A stretch of 64,000 bases of DNA from positions 1 to 64,000 of the forward strand of contig NZ_QOLD01000098.1 of the NCBI RefSeq assembly GCF_003333305.1, written 5' to 3'. The notes under the pieces are model-generated. The model saw only the letters and a program-made list of their open reading frames with translations, searched no databases and had not been told where the DNA came from. This DNA is from Candidatus Colwellia aromaticivorans (GTDB lineage: Bacteria; Pseudomonadota; Gammaproteobacteria; Enterobacterales; Alteromonadaceae). Positions 8,826-17,435 of the stretch are shown here, one piece after another; position 1 is the stretch's first letter, and the number at the start of each line of letters is the position of its first letter. Position numbers and translations under genes: made by a program.

Positions 8826-11800
8826 ATGAAATTACCTAGTTTAGCGCTTAAAAATGCACAATTTACTATTACTATCGTCGCCTTATTGGTGCTGGTTGGT
8901 ATAGTGTCGTATTTTAATATGCCGCGCAGTGAAGACCCGCAGTTTGATATTCCAATAACTCTGATAGAAGTGATTTACCCTGGAGCATCACCTACGGATA
9001 TTGAAACCTTGGTGGTTGACCCACTAGAAGAAGAATTTGCAGATATTGATAATATTAAAAAAATTGAATCTCAAATTAAAAATGGTGGCACTCGCATTGA
9101 AATTACCTTTAATTATGGTTCAGATCCTGAATTAGCCTTTAATAAAGTACAACTTGCGGTTTCTTCTGTTAAACCCACACTACCGGATGGCGTACAAGAT
9201 GTCTTAGTTTTAAAAGCAACCCCTACTGCGGTGGCTATCGTTCAACTTGCCTTGTGGACCGAACCAACTAATTACAAACAGATGGAGTTTTATGCAAAGC
9301 TTTTAGAAAAGCGCTTAGAGACGATAGAGAGTGTTAAAAAAGCTGATATATGGGGTTATCCGCAACAAGTTGTAGCTGTCGATCTTAATTTAGATTTACT
9401 TTTACACCACAATATATCGACGACGCAAGTTATGCAGGTTTTACAGGGGCGTGCGACAAATATCACTCCAGGCTTTGTTAACGCCAATACTCGTCGCTTC
9501 AATGTGAAAGCAAGTGGTAATTTTGAAAAACTTGAACAATTAGAAAACACTATTGTTGTCTCTAGCGAGGATTTTTTGATACGGCTTAAAGATGTAGCAG
9601 AAGTTAGTTTTGCTAGCCAAGAGCCAAGTTATTTAGCTTATTTTGATAAAAAACCAGTGATATTTGTTACGGTTGAACAGCAAATAGGTACGAATATTTT
9701 TTCATTAACAGAATCTATTCAACAAGAAATAGCGCTATTTAAACAAACAATACCAAAAGATATAAGAATAGAAGTATTGTTTGAGCAGGCAGACAGTGTT
9801 GAAACTAGAGTGAATGGCTTTTTTGACAACCTTTGGCAAGGGCTTGTTTTAGTTGGCGTATTAGCTTTATTGTTTTTAGGTTTACGAGAGTCAATCGTTG
9901 TAATTCTTGTTATTCCACTTTCTTTTCTTATCGCAATCGGTTGGTTAGATTTTGCTGGCTTTGGATTACAGCAAATGTCGATAGTTGGTTTGATTATCGC
10001 GTTAGGATTGTTAGTTGATGATGCTATTGTGGTGACTGAAAGTATTCATCGAGAAAAAAGCAAATCAAAAAACATGGTTGAAGCGGCTATTAATGGCACT
10101 AAAAAGGTTGCTTGGGCATCAGTTAGTGGCACAGTGACTACTATGTTAGCCTTTCTTCCTATGCTAATGATTGCTAGTGATACAGGTGACTTTCTCCGAT
10201 CAATGCCAGTTACCGTTGTATTAGTCTTGCTAGCATCTTTGCTTTTGTCATTAACAGTTTTACCTTTATTAGCAAGTAAGAGCTTTAGCTTAAAGCCAAC
10301 TAAAGTTAAAACATTACAACATTATATTAATCACTTTGCGGAAACTCTTTATTCATCATGGTTAGTTAAGTTATTTAAATTTCGTTGGCTAGTTATTGCT
10401 ATTGCTATAGCTAGTTTACTTGCTATGTTGTCACTTTTTAGTCAAGTGGGTTTAAGTTTATTCCCCAAAGCTGAAAAATCAATGTTATTAATAAATGTTG
10501 AAGCACCGCCTAATTCATCATTAAGTTTTACCAATAATGTCATGCAGAAAATGACACTATTTATAGAAAAACAGCCGTTAGTTGAAAAAGTTGCCCTTAA
10601 CGTTGGTAATTCAAATCCTCGAATTTACTATAATGAAATACCAAAACGGGGCGTTGAAAAATACGGTCAAGTATTGGTAGTATTAAAAGAATATGATCCC
10701 GAAAAAGTATCGTCTTTAGTCAGTGTATTACGTAGTGAATTTAGCCAGTGGCAACAAGCTAACATAACGGTGAAAGAGTTTACTCAAGGGCCGGTAACAG
10801 ATCAGCCTATAGCCATTAGGCTTATTTCTGAATCACTCGATGATTTAGAGCAAGTTGCTAATGATTTAGCTGATAAAATGGCCAACACTGAGGGTGCTAT
10901 CAATATTGATAACCCCATAGGTGTAGCAAATACTGAGTTGAACCTGGAAATTGATTACGATAAAGCGGGCTTATCAAATATAGATATAAACACGTTAGAT
11001 ACAACGCTACAGTCAGTTTTATCTGGTATTAACATCGGACGTTTCAATGATATTAATGGTGAAAACTATCCAATATTGGTACGGAATAAAAATCCTGATA
11101 TTAATACCTTGTCAAATGTTTATATAACGAGTTTAACAGGGCAGCAAATCCCTTTAATGCAAGTAGTCAATCTTCGGTTACAAAAAGGTCAAACAAACTA
11201 CTTTCATCATAAAAAATTACGGATGGCAAAAGTATCTGCTGATGCAGCATCAGGTTATTCAGTTAAAGCCTTAACAGAAGAATTTATTCAATATATCGAG
11301 CAAAATGGTTTACCCATGGGTATGTATTACACATTAGGGGGACAAGAAGAATCTAGACAAGAATCTTTTGCGGGTTTAACACAAATAATGTTAATAACAG
11401 CTATTGGCATTTTTGCTATTCTAGTGTTGCAATTTAGATCGTTTATACAGCCCCTTATTATTTTTAGTTCAATACCCTTTGCGATGGCAGGCTCTGTTAT
11501 AGGCTTGTATTTAATGGGTTTATCTTTTTCTATGATGGCTTTTATTGGCTTAATTAGTTTATTTGGTATTGTGGTAAACAATGCCATTATTTTAATCGAT
11601 TGTACCAATAGAAACTTGGCGGAAGGTTTATCTAAAAAGCAAGCTGTGTTAGCGGCTAGTGCTACCCGGTTTACACCAATATTATTAACAACGTTAACCA
11701 CTATTGGTGGGCTTATACCCTTAACCTTGTATGGTGGGGCCTTATGGCAGCCTTTAGGTGTGGTACTTATCTCTGGGTTATGTGTTTCGGCTGTATCGAG

Positions 11801-11873
11801 TTTTTTACTCGTACCGATATTAACTGAAATTTTTACTCATAATGAGCAAGTACATACATTTACAAAAGCCTAG
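8826..11873 (+). CDS. RND-family efflux transporter permease
   Basis: A 1015-residue inner-membrane proton-driven pump of the AcrB/HAE1 superfamily. It shows the expected 12-helix layout: TM1 at about residues 11-30, a large periplasmic loop, TM2-6, TM7 after about 520, a second loop, and TM8-12. The proton-relay acidic pair is in TM4 (ALGLLVDDAIVVTES, near residue 400). The substrate cannot be told from sequence; drugs, metals and lipophilic compounds are all possible. It is translationally close to the adaptor and, with no third gene, forms a two-gene operon. Similar pairs are common in marine gammaproteobacteria. Confidence 0.92.
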   Translation: MKLPSLALKNAQFTITIVALLVLVGIVSYFNMPRSEDPQFDIPITLIEVIYPGASPTDIETLVVDPLEEEFADIDNIKKIESQIKNGGTRIEITFNYGSDPELAFNKVQLAVSSVKPTLPDGVQDVLVLKATPTAVAIVQLALWTEPTNYKQMEFYAKLLEKRLETIESVKKADIWGYPQQVVAVDLNLDLLLHHNISTTQVMQVLQGRATNITPGFVNANTRRFNVKASGNFEKLEQLENTIVVSSEDFLIRLKDVAEVSFASQEPSYLAYFDKKPVIFVTVEQQIGTNIFSLTESIQQEIALFKQTIPKDIRIEVLFEQADSVETRVNGFFDNLWQGLVLVGVLALLFLGLRESIVVILVIPLSFLIAIGWLDFAGFGLQQMSIVGLIIALGLLVDDAIVVTESIHREKSKSKNMVEAAINGTKKVAWASVSGTVTTMLAFLPMLMIASDTGDFLRSMPVTVVLVLLASLLLSLTVLPLLASKSFSLKPTKVKTLQHYINHFAETLYSSWLVKLFKFRWLVIAIAIASLLAMLSLFSQVGLSLFPKAEKSMLLINVEAPPNSSLSFTNNVMQKMTLFIEKQPLVEKVALNVGNSNPRIYYNEIPKRGVEKYGQVLVVLKEYDPEKVSSLVSVLRSEFSQWQQANITVKEFTQGPVTDQPIAIRLISESLDDLEQVANDLADKMANTEGAINIDNPIGVANTELNLEIDYDKAGLSNIDINTLDTTLQSVLSGINIGRFNDINGENYPILVRNKNPDINTLSNVYITSLTGQQIPLMQVVNLRLQKGQTNYFHHKKLRMAKVSADAASGYSVKALTEEFIQYIEQNGLPMGMYYTLGGQEESRQESFAGLTQIMLITAIGIFAILVLQFRSFIQPLIIFSSIPFAMAGSVIGLYLMGLSFSMMAFIGLISLFGIVVNNAIILIDCTNRNLAEGLSKKQAVLAASATRFTPILLTTLTTIGGLIPLTLYGGALWQPLGVVLISGLCVSAVSSFLLVPILTEIFTHNEQVHTFTKA

Positions 11874-11928
11874 CTCCTCAACTAAAGACTTCGAAGATGA
11901 TGATTCAGAAAATAGTTATCAGCGTTAG

Positions 11929-13092
11929 CTATTTGTCTTCGTCAAGCTGATGAAACCTTGGATCTAGAGCATTAACCTTATTAATATTTACAGAATCTTT
12001 TTTAATTAGACCACTTAACTGTAGCCAAGACTTTGTTAACAAATGAGGAATGAGCAGCCGCAGAGGCATTCTCAGTAGGTGACCACGCCAATACGCAAGC
12101 TGCGCAGCTAATGAAAAACGCCACGATGCCGTGGTGCTGTGATGGACTGTAAATAGGTTAGTGAAGATGAAATCAATAGTGGTAAGATTAGTGATTTTCG
12201 GTTGATAACTTTCTACAAATGCTTGTGCAGTGTTGGATAACTCTCTGTTTAATATTCTGTTTAGATAACGCCAAGCATAAAATAATGACTGTTGTTGATT
12301 TATCTTTGTTCCTAAATCAATGAGTTGTTGACTAAAGTTTGCTTCACTTTCATCAAAATGGCTTAATAAAAGATCAAGATCTGATAAGCCACGTAATCCT
12401 TGCTCTAATTCACCTTCATGAAATAAATGTATTGCGCTGTGCAAAAACATAGCCGCAGGTGCTAGTACATAACTATGGTTACCATGAGTGGTATTGACAT
12501 TAAGCTTTAACGCGTCGGCACTTAATAAACTAATATCAATTATATTGTTGTTACAAACCGGTAAAATATTGTGATGAATATCTATTACTGTGCCACGTAT
12601 AATGTGTTGCATAGGAGGAATTTCATGCATGTAATCACGATAATAAGCCTGATCGTGATCGTCAGTTTTTTGTGACTTCCAACCTTGGCATTTTAGTGCG
12701 ATTTCTACTTTAGCAATATCACTCTGATTGAGTAAAAGATCAATGTCAGAAAAAAATCGCCCTTGTGCTAAAGGCAAGTCAGCTAATAAATAAGCGGTAC
12801 CTTTTAAGTAAATTGCTTTGATATCAAGTTTATTAAACAACTGATTTAGCTCTTGCACCTCTTGGTTTACTTGCGTGTGCAAATGAGCAACTTTTACTTG
12901 GTCACTATTAAAGTGGTTGAGAATTTTGTCAGGAACAGCATTCATTAAGCCATGGTTATTAAAAGTATAAGCAAGTCGTGCTAGCATATTTGCGCTGCTG
13001 GCTTGGCGTAATAATAAGTTCCAATCTTTTGAGTTAAAGCTTTTAATTATTTTTGGCGATTTTAATACTTTAACGAGTAGGGAAGTGTGCAT
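11929..13092 (-). CDS. Nucleotidyltransferase-fold protein of the HPr-rel-A cassette
   Basis: A 387-residue protein of the uncharacterised bacterial nucleotidyltransferase family (NTP_transf_5 type). The core has IYLKGTAYLL (about residues 94-103) and GRFFSDIDLLL (111-121), with the paired aspartates Asp116 and Asp118 expected to bind Mg2+ in a polymerase-beta-like site. A helical C-terminal half follows. Related proteins recur beside HprK-like kinases in exosortase-bearing genomes and in some lasso-peptide clusters, which suggests nucleotidyl transfer to a peptide or protein. It starts 1 bp after the kinase stop, the last gene of a four-gene operon. The substrate is unknown. Confidence 0.82.
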   Translation of the reverse strand: MHTSLLVKVLKSPKIIKSFNSKDWNLLLRQASSANMLARLAYTFNNHGLMNAVPDKILNHFNSDQVKVAHLHTQVNQEVQELNQLFNKLDIKAIYLKGTAYLLADLPLAQGRFFSDIDLLLNQSDIAKVEIALKCQGWKSQKTDDHDQAYYRDYMHEIPPMQHIIRGTVIDIHHNILPVCNNNIIDISLLSADALKLNVNTTHGNHSYVLAPAAMFLHSAIHLFHEGELEQGLRGLSDLDLLLSHFDESEANFSQQLIDLGTKINQQQSLFYAWRYLNRILNRELSNTAQAFVESYQPKITNLTTIDFIFTNLFTVHHSTTASWRFSLAAQLAYWRGHLLRMPLRLLIPHLLTKSWLQLSGLIKKDSVNINKVNALDPRFHQLDEDK

Positions 13093-13093
13093 A

Positions 13094-14011
13094 TTAACTG
13101 GCTAGCTCCTCAAAAAAAGCGAGTACTTCTTCTGTACTGCTGTAAGCAAGGGTATGGCATTGTGTATTATCAATAAGTTGTGCAACCGCGTTAAACCCTG
13201 CCTCGGCTAAAATGGCATAATTAAAACTATTTTCTATGACAGCCATAAAAGCGGTTGCTTTCTCAGTCGTTTTTGTATTTATTGGTTGGTTGGCTTGATA
13301 TTTAGGGAACACTATTGCAAATGGCGCAACTGTTTTTGCAACTTGCTGCACACTAGCTGTTGAAGGCTTTAAATGGCTTATTGTTCCTTTAGTTGTGTCA
13401 TCAACCACTTCACCTAGAATTGTTGCACAAGGCTGATTTAGGATGACATTAATAGATTCGTTTTTAAGACTAATAGGGCGAGCTAACGCATGTAATTGAT
13501 TGCTTTTTAGATCAATTAAAGCCATTTCATCTGAAAGTAAACGCCAACCGTTTAATGCCAACAAAGCACATAAGGTGCTTTTACCTGAGCCAGATTGCGC
13601 GGGTAATATTACGGACTTTCCATTCTTCTCTAAAACAGCACTGTGCAGTAGTAAATAATGATGAGCATGTTGTGCTATACACCAGTTCATTCCCCATTCT
13701 AAAAGTGGAAAAGCTTGGCTGGCAGGTAAAGGCAAAAAAGGGCTGGAATCATTACAATAAAAATTAATTTGTGGTTTTATAAACGAACGTAAGCCGCGCG
13801 GCTTTTTAATGGCAACATAAAAATCTATCAAATCATCGTGGCTTAGCAGTTGGAAGTCGCCATAAATTTTTTGTACATTGCTAGCGATACTAGATAATGA
13901 TGATTTAATGCAAAAAACAAAAGGCCCTACAGCGAGAACTAAGCCGTCATTTTTTAATTGTTGAATAATTTCATTGGTGCTTAGGCTACGAAGCGTTTTT
14001 TTTATAGGCAC
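13094..14011 (-). CDS. HprK-related kinase A
   Basis: A 305-residue kinase related to HPr kinase/phosphorylase. Residues 137-147 form the P-loop PAQSGSGKSTL (Lys144), followed by a Walker-B-like LLSDEMALID (about 158-167). The N-terminal 110 residues are family-specific and lack the HPrK/P N-terminal domain. Genuine HprK phosphorylates Ser46 of HPr, but no HPr gene is nearby. In paeninodin-type lasso-peptide clusters a similar kinase phosphorylates the precursor peptide, so the Tat-signal protein encoded upstream is a candidate substrate. That last point is inference; the family call is firm. Confidence 0.85.
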   Translation of the reverse strand: MPIKKTLRSLSTNEIIQQLKNDGLVLAVGPFVFCIKSSLSSIASNVQKIYGDFQLLSHDDLIDFYVAIKKPRGLRSFIKPQINFYCNDSSPFLPLPASQAFPLLEWGMNWCIAQHAHHYLLLHSAVLEKNGKSVILPAQSGSGKSTLCALLALNGWRLLSDEMALIDLKSNQLHALARPISLKNESINVILNQPCATILGEVVDDTTKGTISHLKPSTASVQQVAKTVAPFAIVFPKYQANQPINTKTTEKATAFMAVIENSFNYAILAEAGFNAVAQLIDNTQCHTLAYSSTEEVLAFFEELAS

Positions 14012-14055
14012 TGTAGTTTGTTACTATTTTTAACTCGACGCGTAACTACTAGATT

Positions 14056-14331
14056 TTACGATGAATAAACGCGAATTAATTTTAATTGCAAGAGGTTATC
14101 AATCATATCCTGAATATAATCTTTTAGCATCGTTTTTTCGTCATCAAGACAATCTTGTATAAAGAATTGTTTTAATTGCGATAATGGCTTGGGTATGTCG
14201 ACGGTGAGTTGGTTCAGTATTTCGTTAACATTACTGTCAAGGCAATGTGTTTGACCGGTATTCGGGTCAAATACGATGACTTGTTCACTGAAGTCTTTGG
14301 TAACTAAGTTACAGGTTTTTATTATTCGCAT
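14056..14331 (-). CDS. PqqD-family peptide chaperone (HPr-rel-A system)
   Basis: A small protein, 91 residues from this ATG, with the winged-helix PqqD/RRE look: a beta hairpin at the start (VIVFDPNTGQTHCLDSNVNEIL) and helices after it. PqqD proteins bind leader peptides and present them to modifying enzymes, so here it would recognise the precursor encoded 3 bp upstream. A TTG at 14355 would add eight residues and also lacks a clear ribosome site; the ATG was chosen because MRIIKTCNLV aligns better with a compact domain. Its position between the precursor-like protein and the kinase supports the chaperone role. Confidence 0.78.
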   Translation of the reverse strand: MRIIKTCNLVTKDFSEQVIVFDPNTGQTHCLDSNVNEILNQLTVDIPKPLSQLKQFFIQDCLDDEKTMLKDYIQDMIDNLLQLKLIRVYSS

Positions 14332-14358
14332 TGTCGTATTGAAGGTCGCTAGCAAATA

Positions 14359-14967
14359 TTATGAACCGTGAATGTCTGCTAATATACGTGCTACATTTTC
14401 ACGTGTCTTTTGATCACTTTCAGCGTTATCATAGATCTCTTGAATTTCTAAAATATCGTATTCATATGGAATATTTGGTGTAACAACATTTAAAACAGCA
14501 GCAGCAATTTGTCGACTAAATTCGTCAATACCTGTAAGACGGTTATGAATTGTTATCCCCTGGAATACAGAGTTTGTTGTATTCAAAGATCCTGAAAAAT
14601 TAGCGGGATCGTCAATATCAACTACTACAAAATATTGGTCTTCATAACCTCTACACCAGTTTAGCAATTTTTTACTTGGATCATTATTTGTGTAGTGTGA
14701 ATCATCTGCACCGACATACGAGTTTTCCCAATCAGTCGGATTTCTACCGCTACGAATATCACATTGAGCATTATGATCAGAAACATTTCCTGACATCATA
14801 CCAGACATACAAGCCGCGCCCCAAGCTGGTTTAGTTGAGCTAGCAATAACAATAGGTGCACCAATAGCGGCTTTTTTTAAAAAACTACGTCTTGCGTCTT
14901 TAGTACAAGTGTTTGTTTTTTGTGAACCTTTGTTTTGCTCTGAAGAGTTATTATTTTGCTCTAACAT
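14359..14967 (-). CDS. Tat-signal protein, likely substrate of the HPr-rel-A cassette
   Basis: A 202-residue protein of unknown function. After a polar, Asn/Gln-rich leader it has a twin-arginine motif (ARRSFLKKA, Arg26-Arg27), a hydrophobic stretch (AAIGAPIVIAS) and a likely cleavage region near KPAWGAA (residues 47-52). The mature part carries Cys53, Cys69 and one in NWCRG, and a helical C-terminus. Folded export by Tat is expected if the motif is real. It is the first gene of the minus-strand cassette, 3 bp or so from the PqqD gene. It could be the modified product itself or simply an exported effector; nothing in it identifies an enzyme. Confidence 0.72.
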   Translation of the reverse strand: MLEQNNNSSEQNKGSQKTNTCTKDARRSFLKKAAIGAPIVIASSTKPAWGAACMSGMMSGNVSDHNAQCDIRSGRNPTDWENSYVGADDSHYTNNDPSKKLLNWCRGYEDQYFVVVDIDDPANFSGSLNTTNSVFQGITIHNRLTGIDEFSRQIAAAVLNVVTPNIPYEYDILEIQEIYDNAESDQKTRENVARILADIHGS

Positions 14968-15058
14968 TCTATCAATCCTTTTTTACTAACAGTGATTACT
15001 AACAGACTGTCAGCTATTTTTACAAACAGCGTTGATTATATCAATATATAGCGTTGCC

Positions 15059-15074
15059 TGCACTTTTTGTGCCT
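15059..15074 (-). promoter_or_regulatory. Sigma-54-like promoter of the HPr-rel-A cassette
   Basis: On the minus strand the site reads AGGCACAAAAAGTGCA. It keeps the -24 GGCAC and -12 TGCA elements with the required 12-bp register between GG and GC. The predicted start is near 15048, giving a leader of about 80 nt. The first base and one base of the TTGC element deviate from TGGCACG-N4-TTGCA. The same string can form a GCAC/GTGC hairpin, so chance is possible. Confidence 0.42.
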
Positions 15075-15312
15075 AGTTATTTTAGTTGAATAGAAACAAT
15101 TAGTTAGTTGTTGTGTGGCGTTTTGTTTATATTAAGGTGTAAAAAATTCTTACATTTGTCGAAATATATTTTCTGAGTGAGTACAATGGTTTGGTTATTT
15201 CGTCATTATTCCTGTAATGCCCTGGGTAACATTGCATGGATAATGACTTATATAGGCATCATGTGGATGCTCACCTCCTGAATCCAAAAATAAATTATAA
15301 CCTCGATAAAAT

Positions 15313-15329
15313 TCTCGAATATGTCGAGA
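15313..15329. promoter_or_regulatory. Inverted repeat upstream of prsK
   Basis: TCTCGA-N5-TCGAGA, a perfect 6-bp inverted repeat 31 bp before the ATG. It might be an operator, but no known regulator is suggested by it. Confidence 0.25.
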
Positions 15330-15360
15330 TAAGCAACTAATAATAAAAGGAATAATATTA

Positions 15361-17385
15361 ATGGCATTAGCGGGAATCTCAGGATATTTATTAGCGACCT
15401 GCGCTTATTTAGTGTTTATTTTATTGTTATTTGCCGCGCGGAATAACACATTATCAGGAAAACTAGTATTAATAGGCAGTGTGCTAATACTGGCTTCCTC
15501 AGTTACTGCCGCATTACAAATAGATCAGGCTTTTTCATTACAATGGGTTTTGCTAATAGAAACCTTCAAACTGGCTATTTGGTCATTACTAATTTTATCT
15601 ACCCAAGCCAATGTGAGCTCTATTAAAGCAGCTTTAGGGCAACCACAAATTAAAAAGTACCTGCTTACTTGGTTATTTTTGTCTTTAATTTGTTGGGCAG
15701 GTGCTTTGTTTCAGCCGGAAGGCAATAAGTATCTATTTTCTTTATTTCTATTGCTAAATTTGTGGTTGATGGTATTGCTTGAACAGCTTTATCGTAACGC
15801 AGATGTGAAAGTTAAATGGGCTTTATGGTCGTTGATTATTGCCTTAGGTACGAGTACGGTTTTTGATTTTGTGTTATTTGCACAAGCCGTCATGGTAAAT
15901 CAATTAGATTTTAGTTATTGGTATGCTAGAGGGTTTGTTACGGCTATTGGTATGCCGTTAATCCTAGTAAGTACACGACGTATAAAAAATTGGTCTGTTA
16001 ATGTTTTTGTTTCTCGAGATGTGGTTTTTTATAGCTCAATGTTACTTATTTCAGGCCTTTATTTATTGCTGTTAGCTTTTGCGGGCTATGTTATTAATTA
16101 TTTTGGTGGGGCTTGGGGGAGTGTTATTAGTATCGCTTTTCTATTACTCGGTGGTACCGTATTAGCAGCATTGCTAATGACAGAAAGGGTACGAAGTGAA
16201 GTGAAGGTGTTTATTAGCAAGCACTTTTTTGCTAATAAGTATGACTATCGCCTTGAGTGGTTAAAATCAATTGATCAGTTAAGTAGCTCAAGCAATGAAA
16301 ACTATTATAAAACGGCAACTGAAATCATTTGCTCTTCCTTAAATGTGAGTCAAGGTGCCTTGGTTATTAAAGTATCACAGGGCAATTATACTTGTGTGTA
16401 TCAACAAGATTTAGACATAGAAAAACGATTATTACATCATTTATTGGCTGCTGATAAGTTTTGTCAACAGAAAGGGTGGATTATTGATGTTCGAGAATAT
16501 GCCAATGTAGAAAAGAGTTATCCTGAATTAGCACTTGATGTTGATTATTGTCGTACTCAACAAATTGATATTATTATTCCTATCTTTAAAAAGAAAGAAG
16601 TTAGCGGCTTCTTTTTGTTGTCATTACCTAATGGTCGCAGTTTTCTTAATTGGGAAGACAGGGACTTGTTATTTGCCGTGTCCAAGCAGCTTAGCAACTA
16701 TATGTCGTTGAATGAAGTAAATGATAGCTTAGCAGAATCTAAGCAGTTTGAAGCTTTCCATCGTATGTCAGCATTTTTAGTTCATGACTTGAAGAACATT
16801 CAAGCACAGTTGGGACTAATTAACGCTAATGCTAAACGACACAGAGATAATCCTGAATTTATTAGTGATGTCTTTGAAACAATAGATTCAGCCACGGACA
16901 AACTTGATAAGGTGTTAACGCAGTTACGTAATAAGCAAGTTGCTGAATCAACCAAAAAGTGCATTAATGTTGGAAAATTGTTAAAGCAAATAGCGCTCCA
17001 GCGTAATGTGATGATGCCTCAGGTTATACTTGAGGTATCAGCAGAAATTGAAATTGTTATTGAACAAGAAACCTTTTATTCTGTACTTAATCATATAGTG
17101 CAGAACGCGCAAGAAGCGACTAAAGATGATGGCTGGGTTAAAATTAGAGCAGACATCATAGCTGAAAGTTTGCATATAGCCGTGCTTGATAATGGCTGCG
17201 GTATGTCCAACGATTTCATTAAAAACCGCTTATTTAAGCCTTTTGATACTACTAAGGGTAATGCAGGCATGGGGATTGGTGTTTATGAAGCTAAGCAATT
17301 TATTGAAAATTCTAGTGGTACAATGCAAGTAACTAGCTTTGAAGGTGAAGGTAGTATTTTTCATTTAACAATTCCATGCGGATAA
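15361..17385 (+). CDS. prsK: XrtA/PEP-CTERM system histidine kinase PrsK
   Basis: A 674-residue membrane sensor kinase. About eight hydrophobic helices fill residues 5-275, followed by a GAF-like domain (about 310-450), an unusual phospho-acceptor box FLVHDLKN (His475) and a HATPase domain (NHIVQNAQEA, LDNGCGM, GMGIGV). This architecture is specific for PrsK, which is found with exosortase A. It pairs with the PrsR regulator 29-50 bp downstream to control PEP-CTERM genes and exopolysaccharide through sigma-54, as studied in floc-forming bacteria such as Zoogloea. The ATG follows AGGAATAAT. The input signal is unknown. Confidence 0.93.
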   Translation: MALAGISGYLLATCAYLVFILLLFAARNNTLSGKLVLIGSVLILASSVTAALQIDQAFSLQWVLLIETFKLAIWSLLILSTQANVSSIKAALGQPQIKKYLLTWLFLSLICWAGALFQPEGNKYLFSLFLLLNLWLMVLLEQLYRNADVKVKWALWSLIIALGTSTVFDFVLFAQAVMVNQLDFSYWYARGFVTAIGMPLILVSTRRIKNWSVNVFVSRDVVFYSSMLLISGLYLLLLAFAGYVINYFGGAWGSVISIAFLLLGGTVLAALLMTERVRSEVKVFISKHFFANKYDYRLEWLKSIDQLSSSSNENYYKTATEIICSSLNVSQGALVIKVSQGNYTCVYQQDLDIEKRLLHHLLAADKFCQQKGWIIDVREYANVEKSYPELALDVDYCRTQQIDIIIPIFKKKEVSGFFLLSLPNGRSFLNWEDRDLLFAVSKQLSNYMSLNEVNDSLAESKQFEAFHRMSAFLVHDLKNIQAQLGLINANAKRHRDNPEFISDVFETIDSATDKLDKVLTQLRNKQVAESTKKCINVGKLLKQIALQRNVMMPQVILEVSAEIEIVIEQETFYSVLNHIVQNAQEATKDDGWVKIRADIIAESLHIAVLDNGCGMSNDFIKNRLFKPFDTTKGNAGMGIGVYEAKQFIENSSGTMQVTSFEGEGSIFHLTIPCG

Positions 17386-17435
17386 AGCGTGTGAATAAAT
17401 AAAACATTGAGATTATGAAAGGGTATAGCTTAGCT

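Larger units (their letters stand above)
14968..15360. other. Divergent control region between the HPr-rel-A cassette and prsK
   Basis: 393 bp. It holds a sigma-54-like site for the minus-strand cassette (15059-15074) and a small inverted repeat 31 bp before prsK (15313-15329). The rest is AT-rich without further recognisable motifs. Confidence 0.5.

Noticed and set aside
15220-15240. ctgggtaacattgc as a sigma-54 promoter of prsK
   Set aside because: GG and GC are 9-10 bp apart in register instead of 12, so the holoenzyme spacing is wrong.
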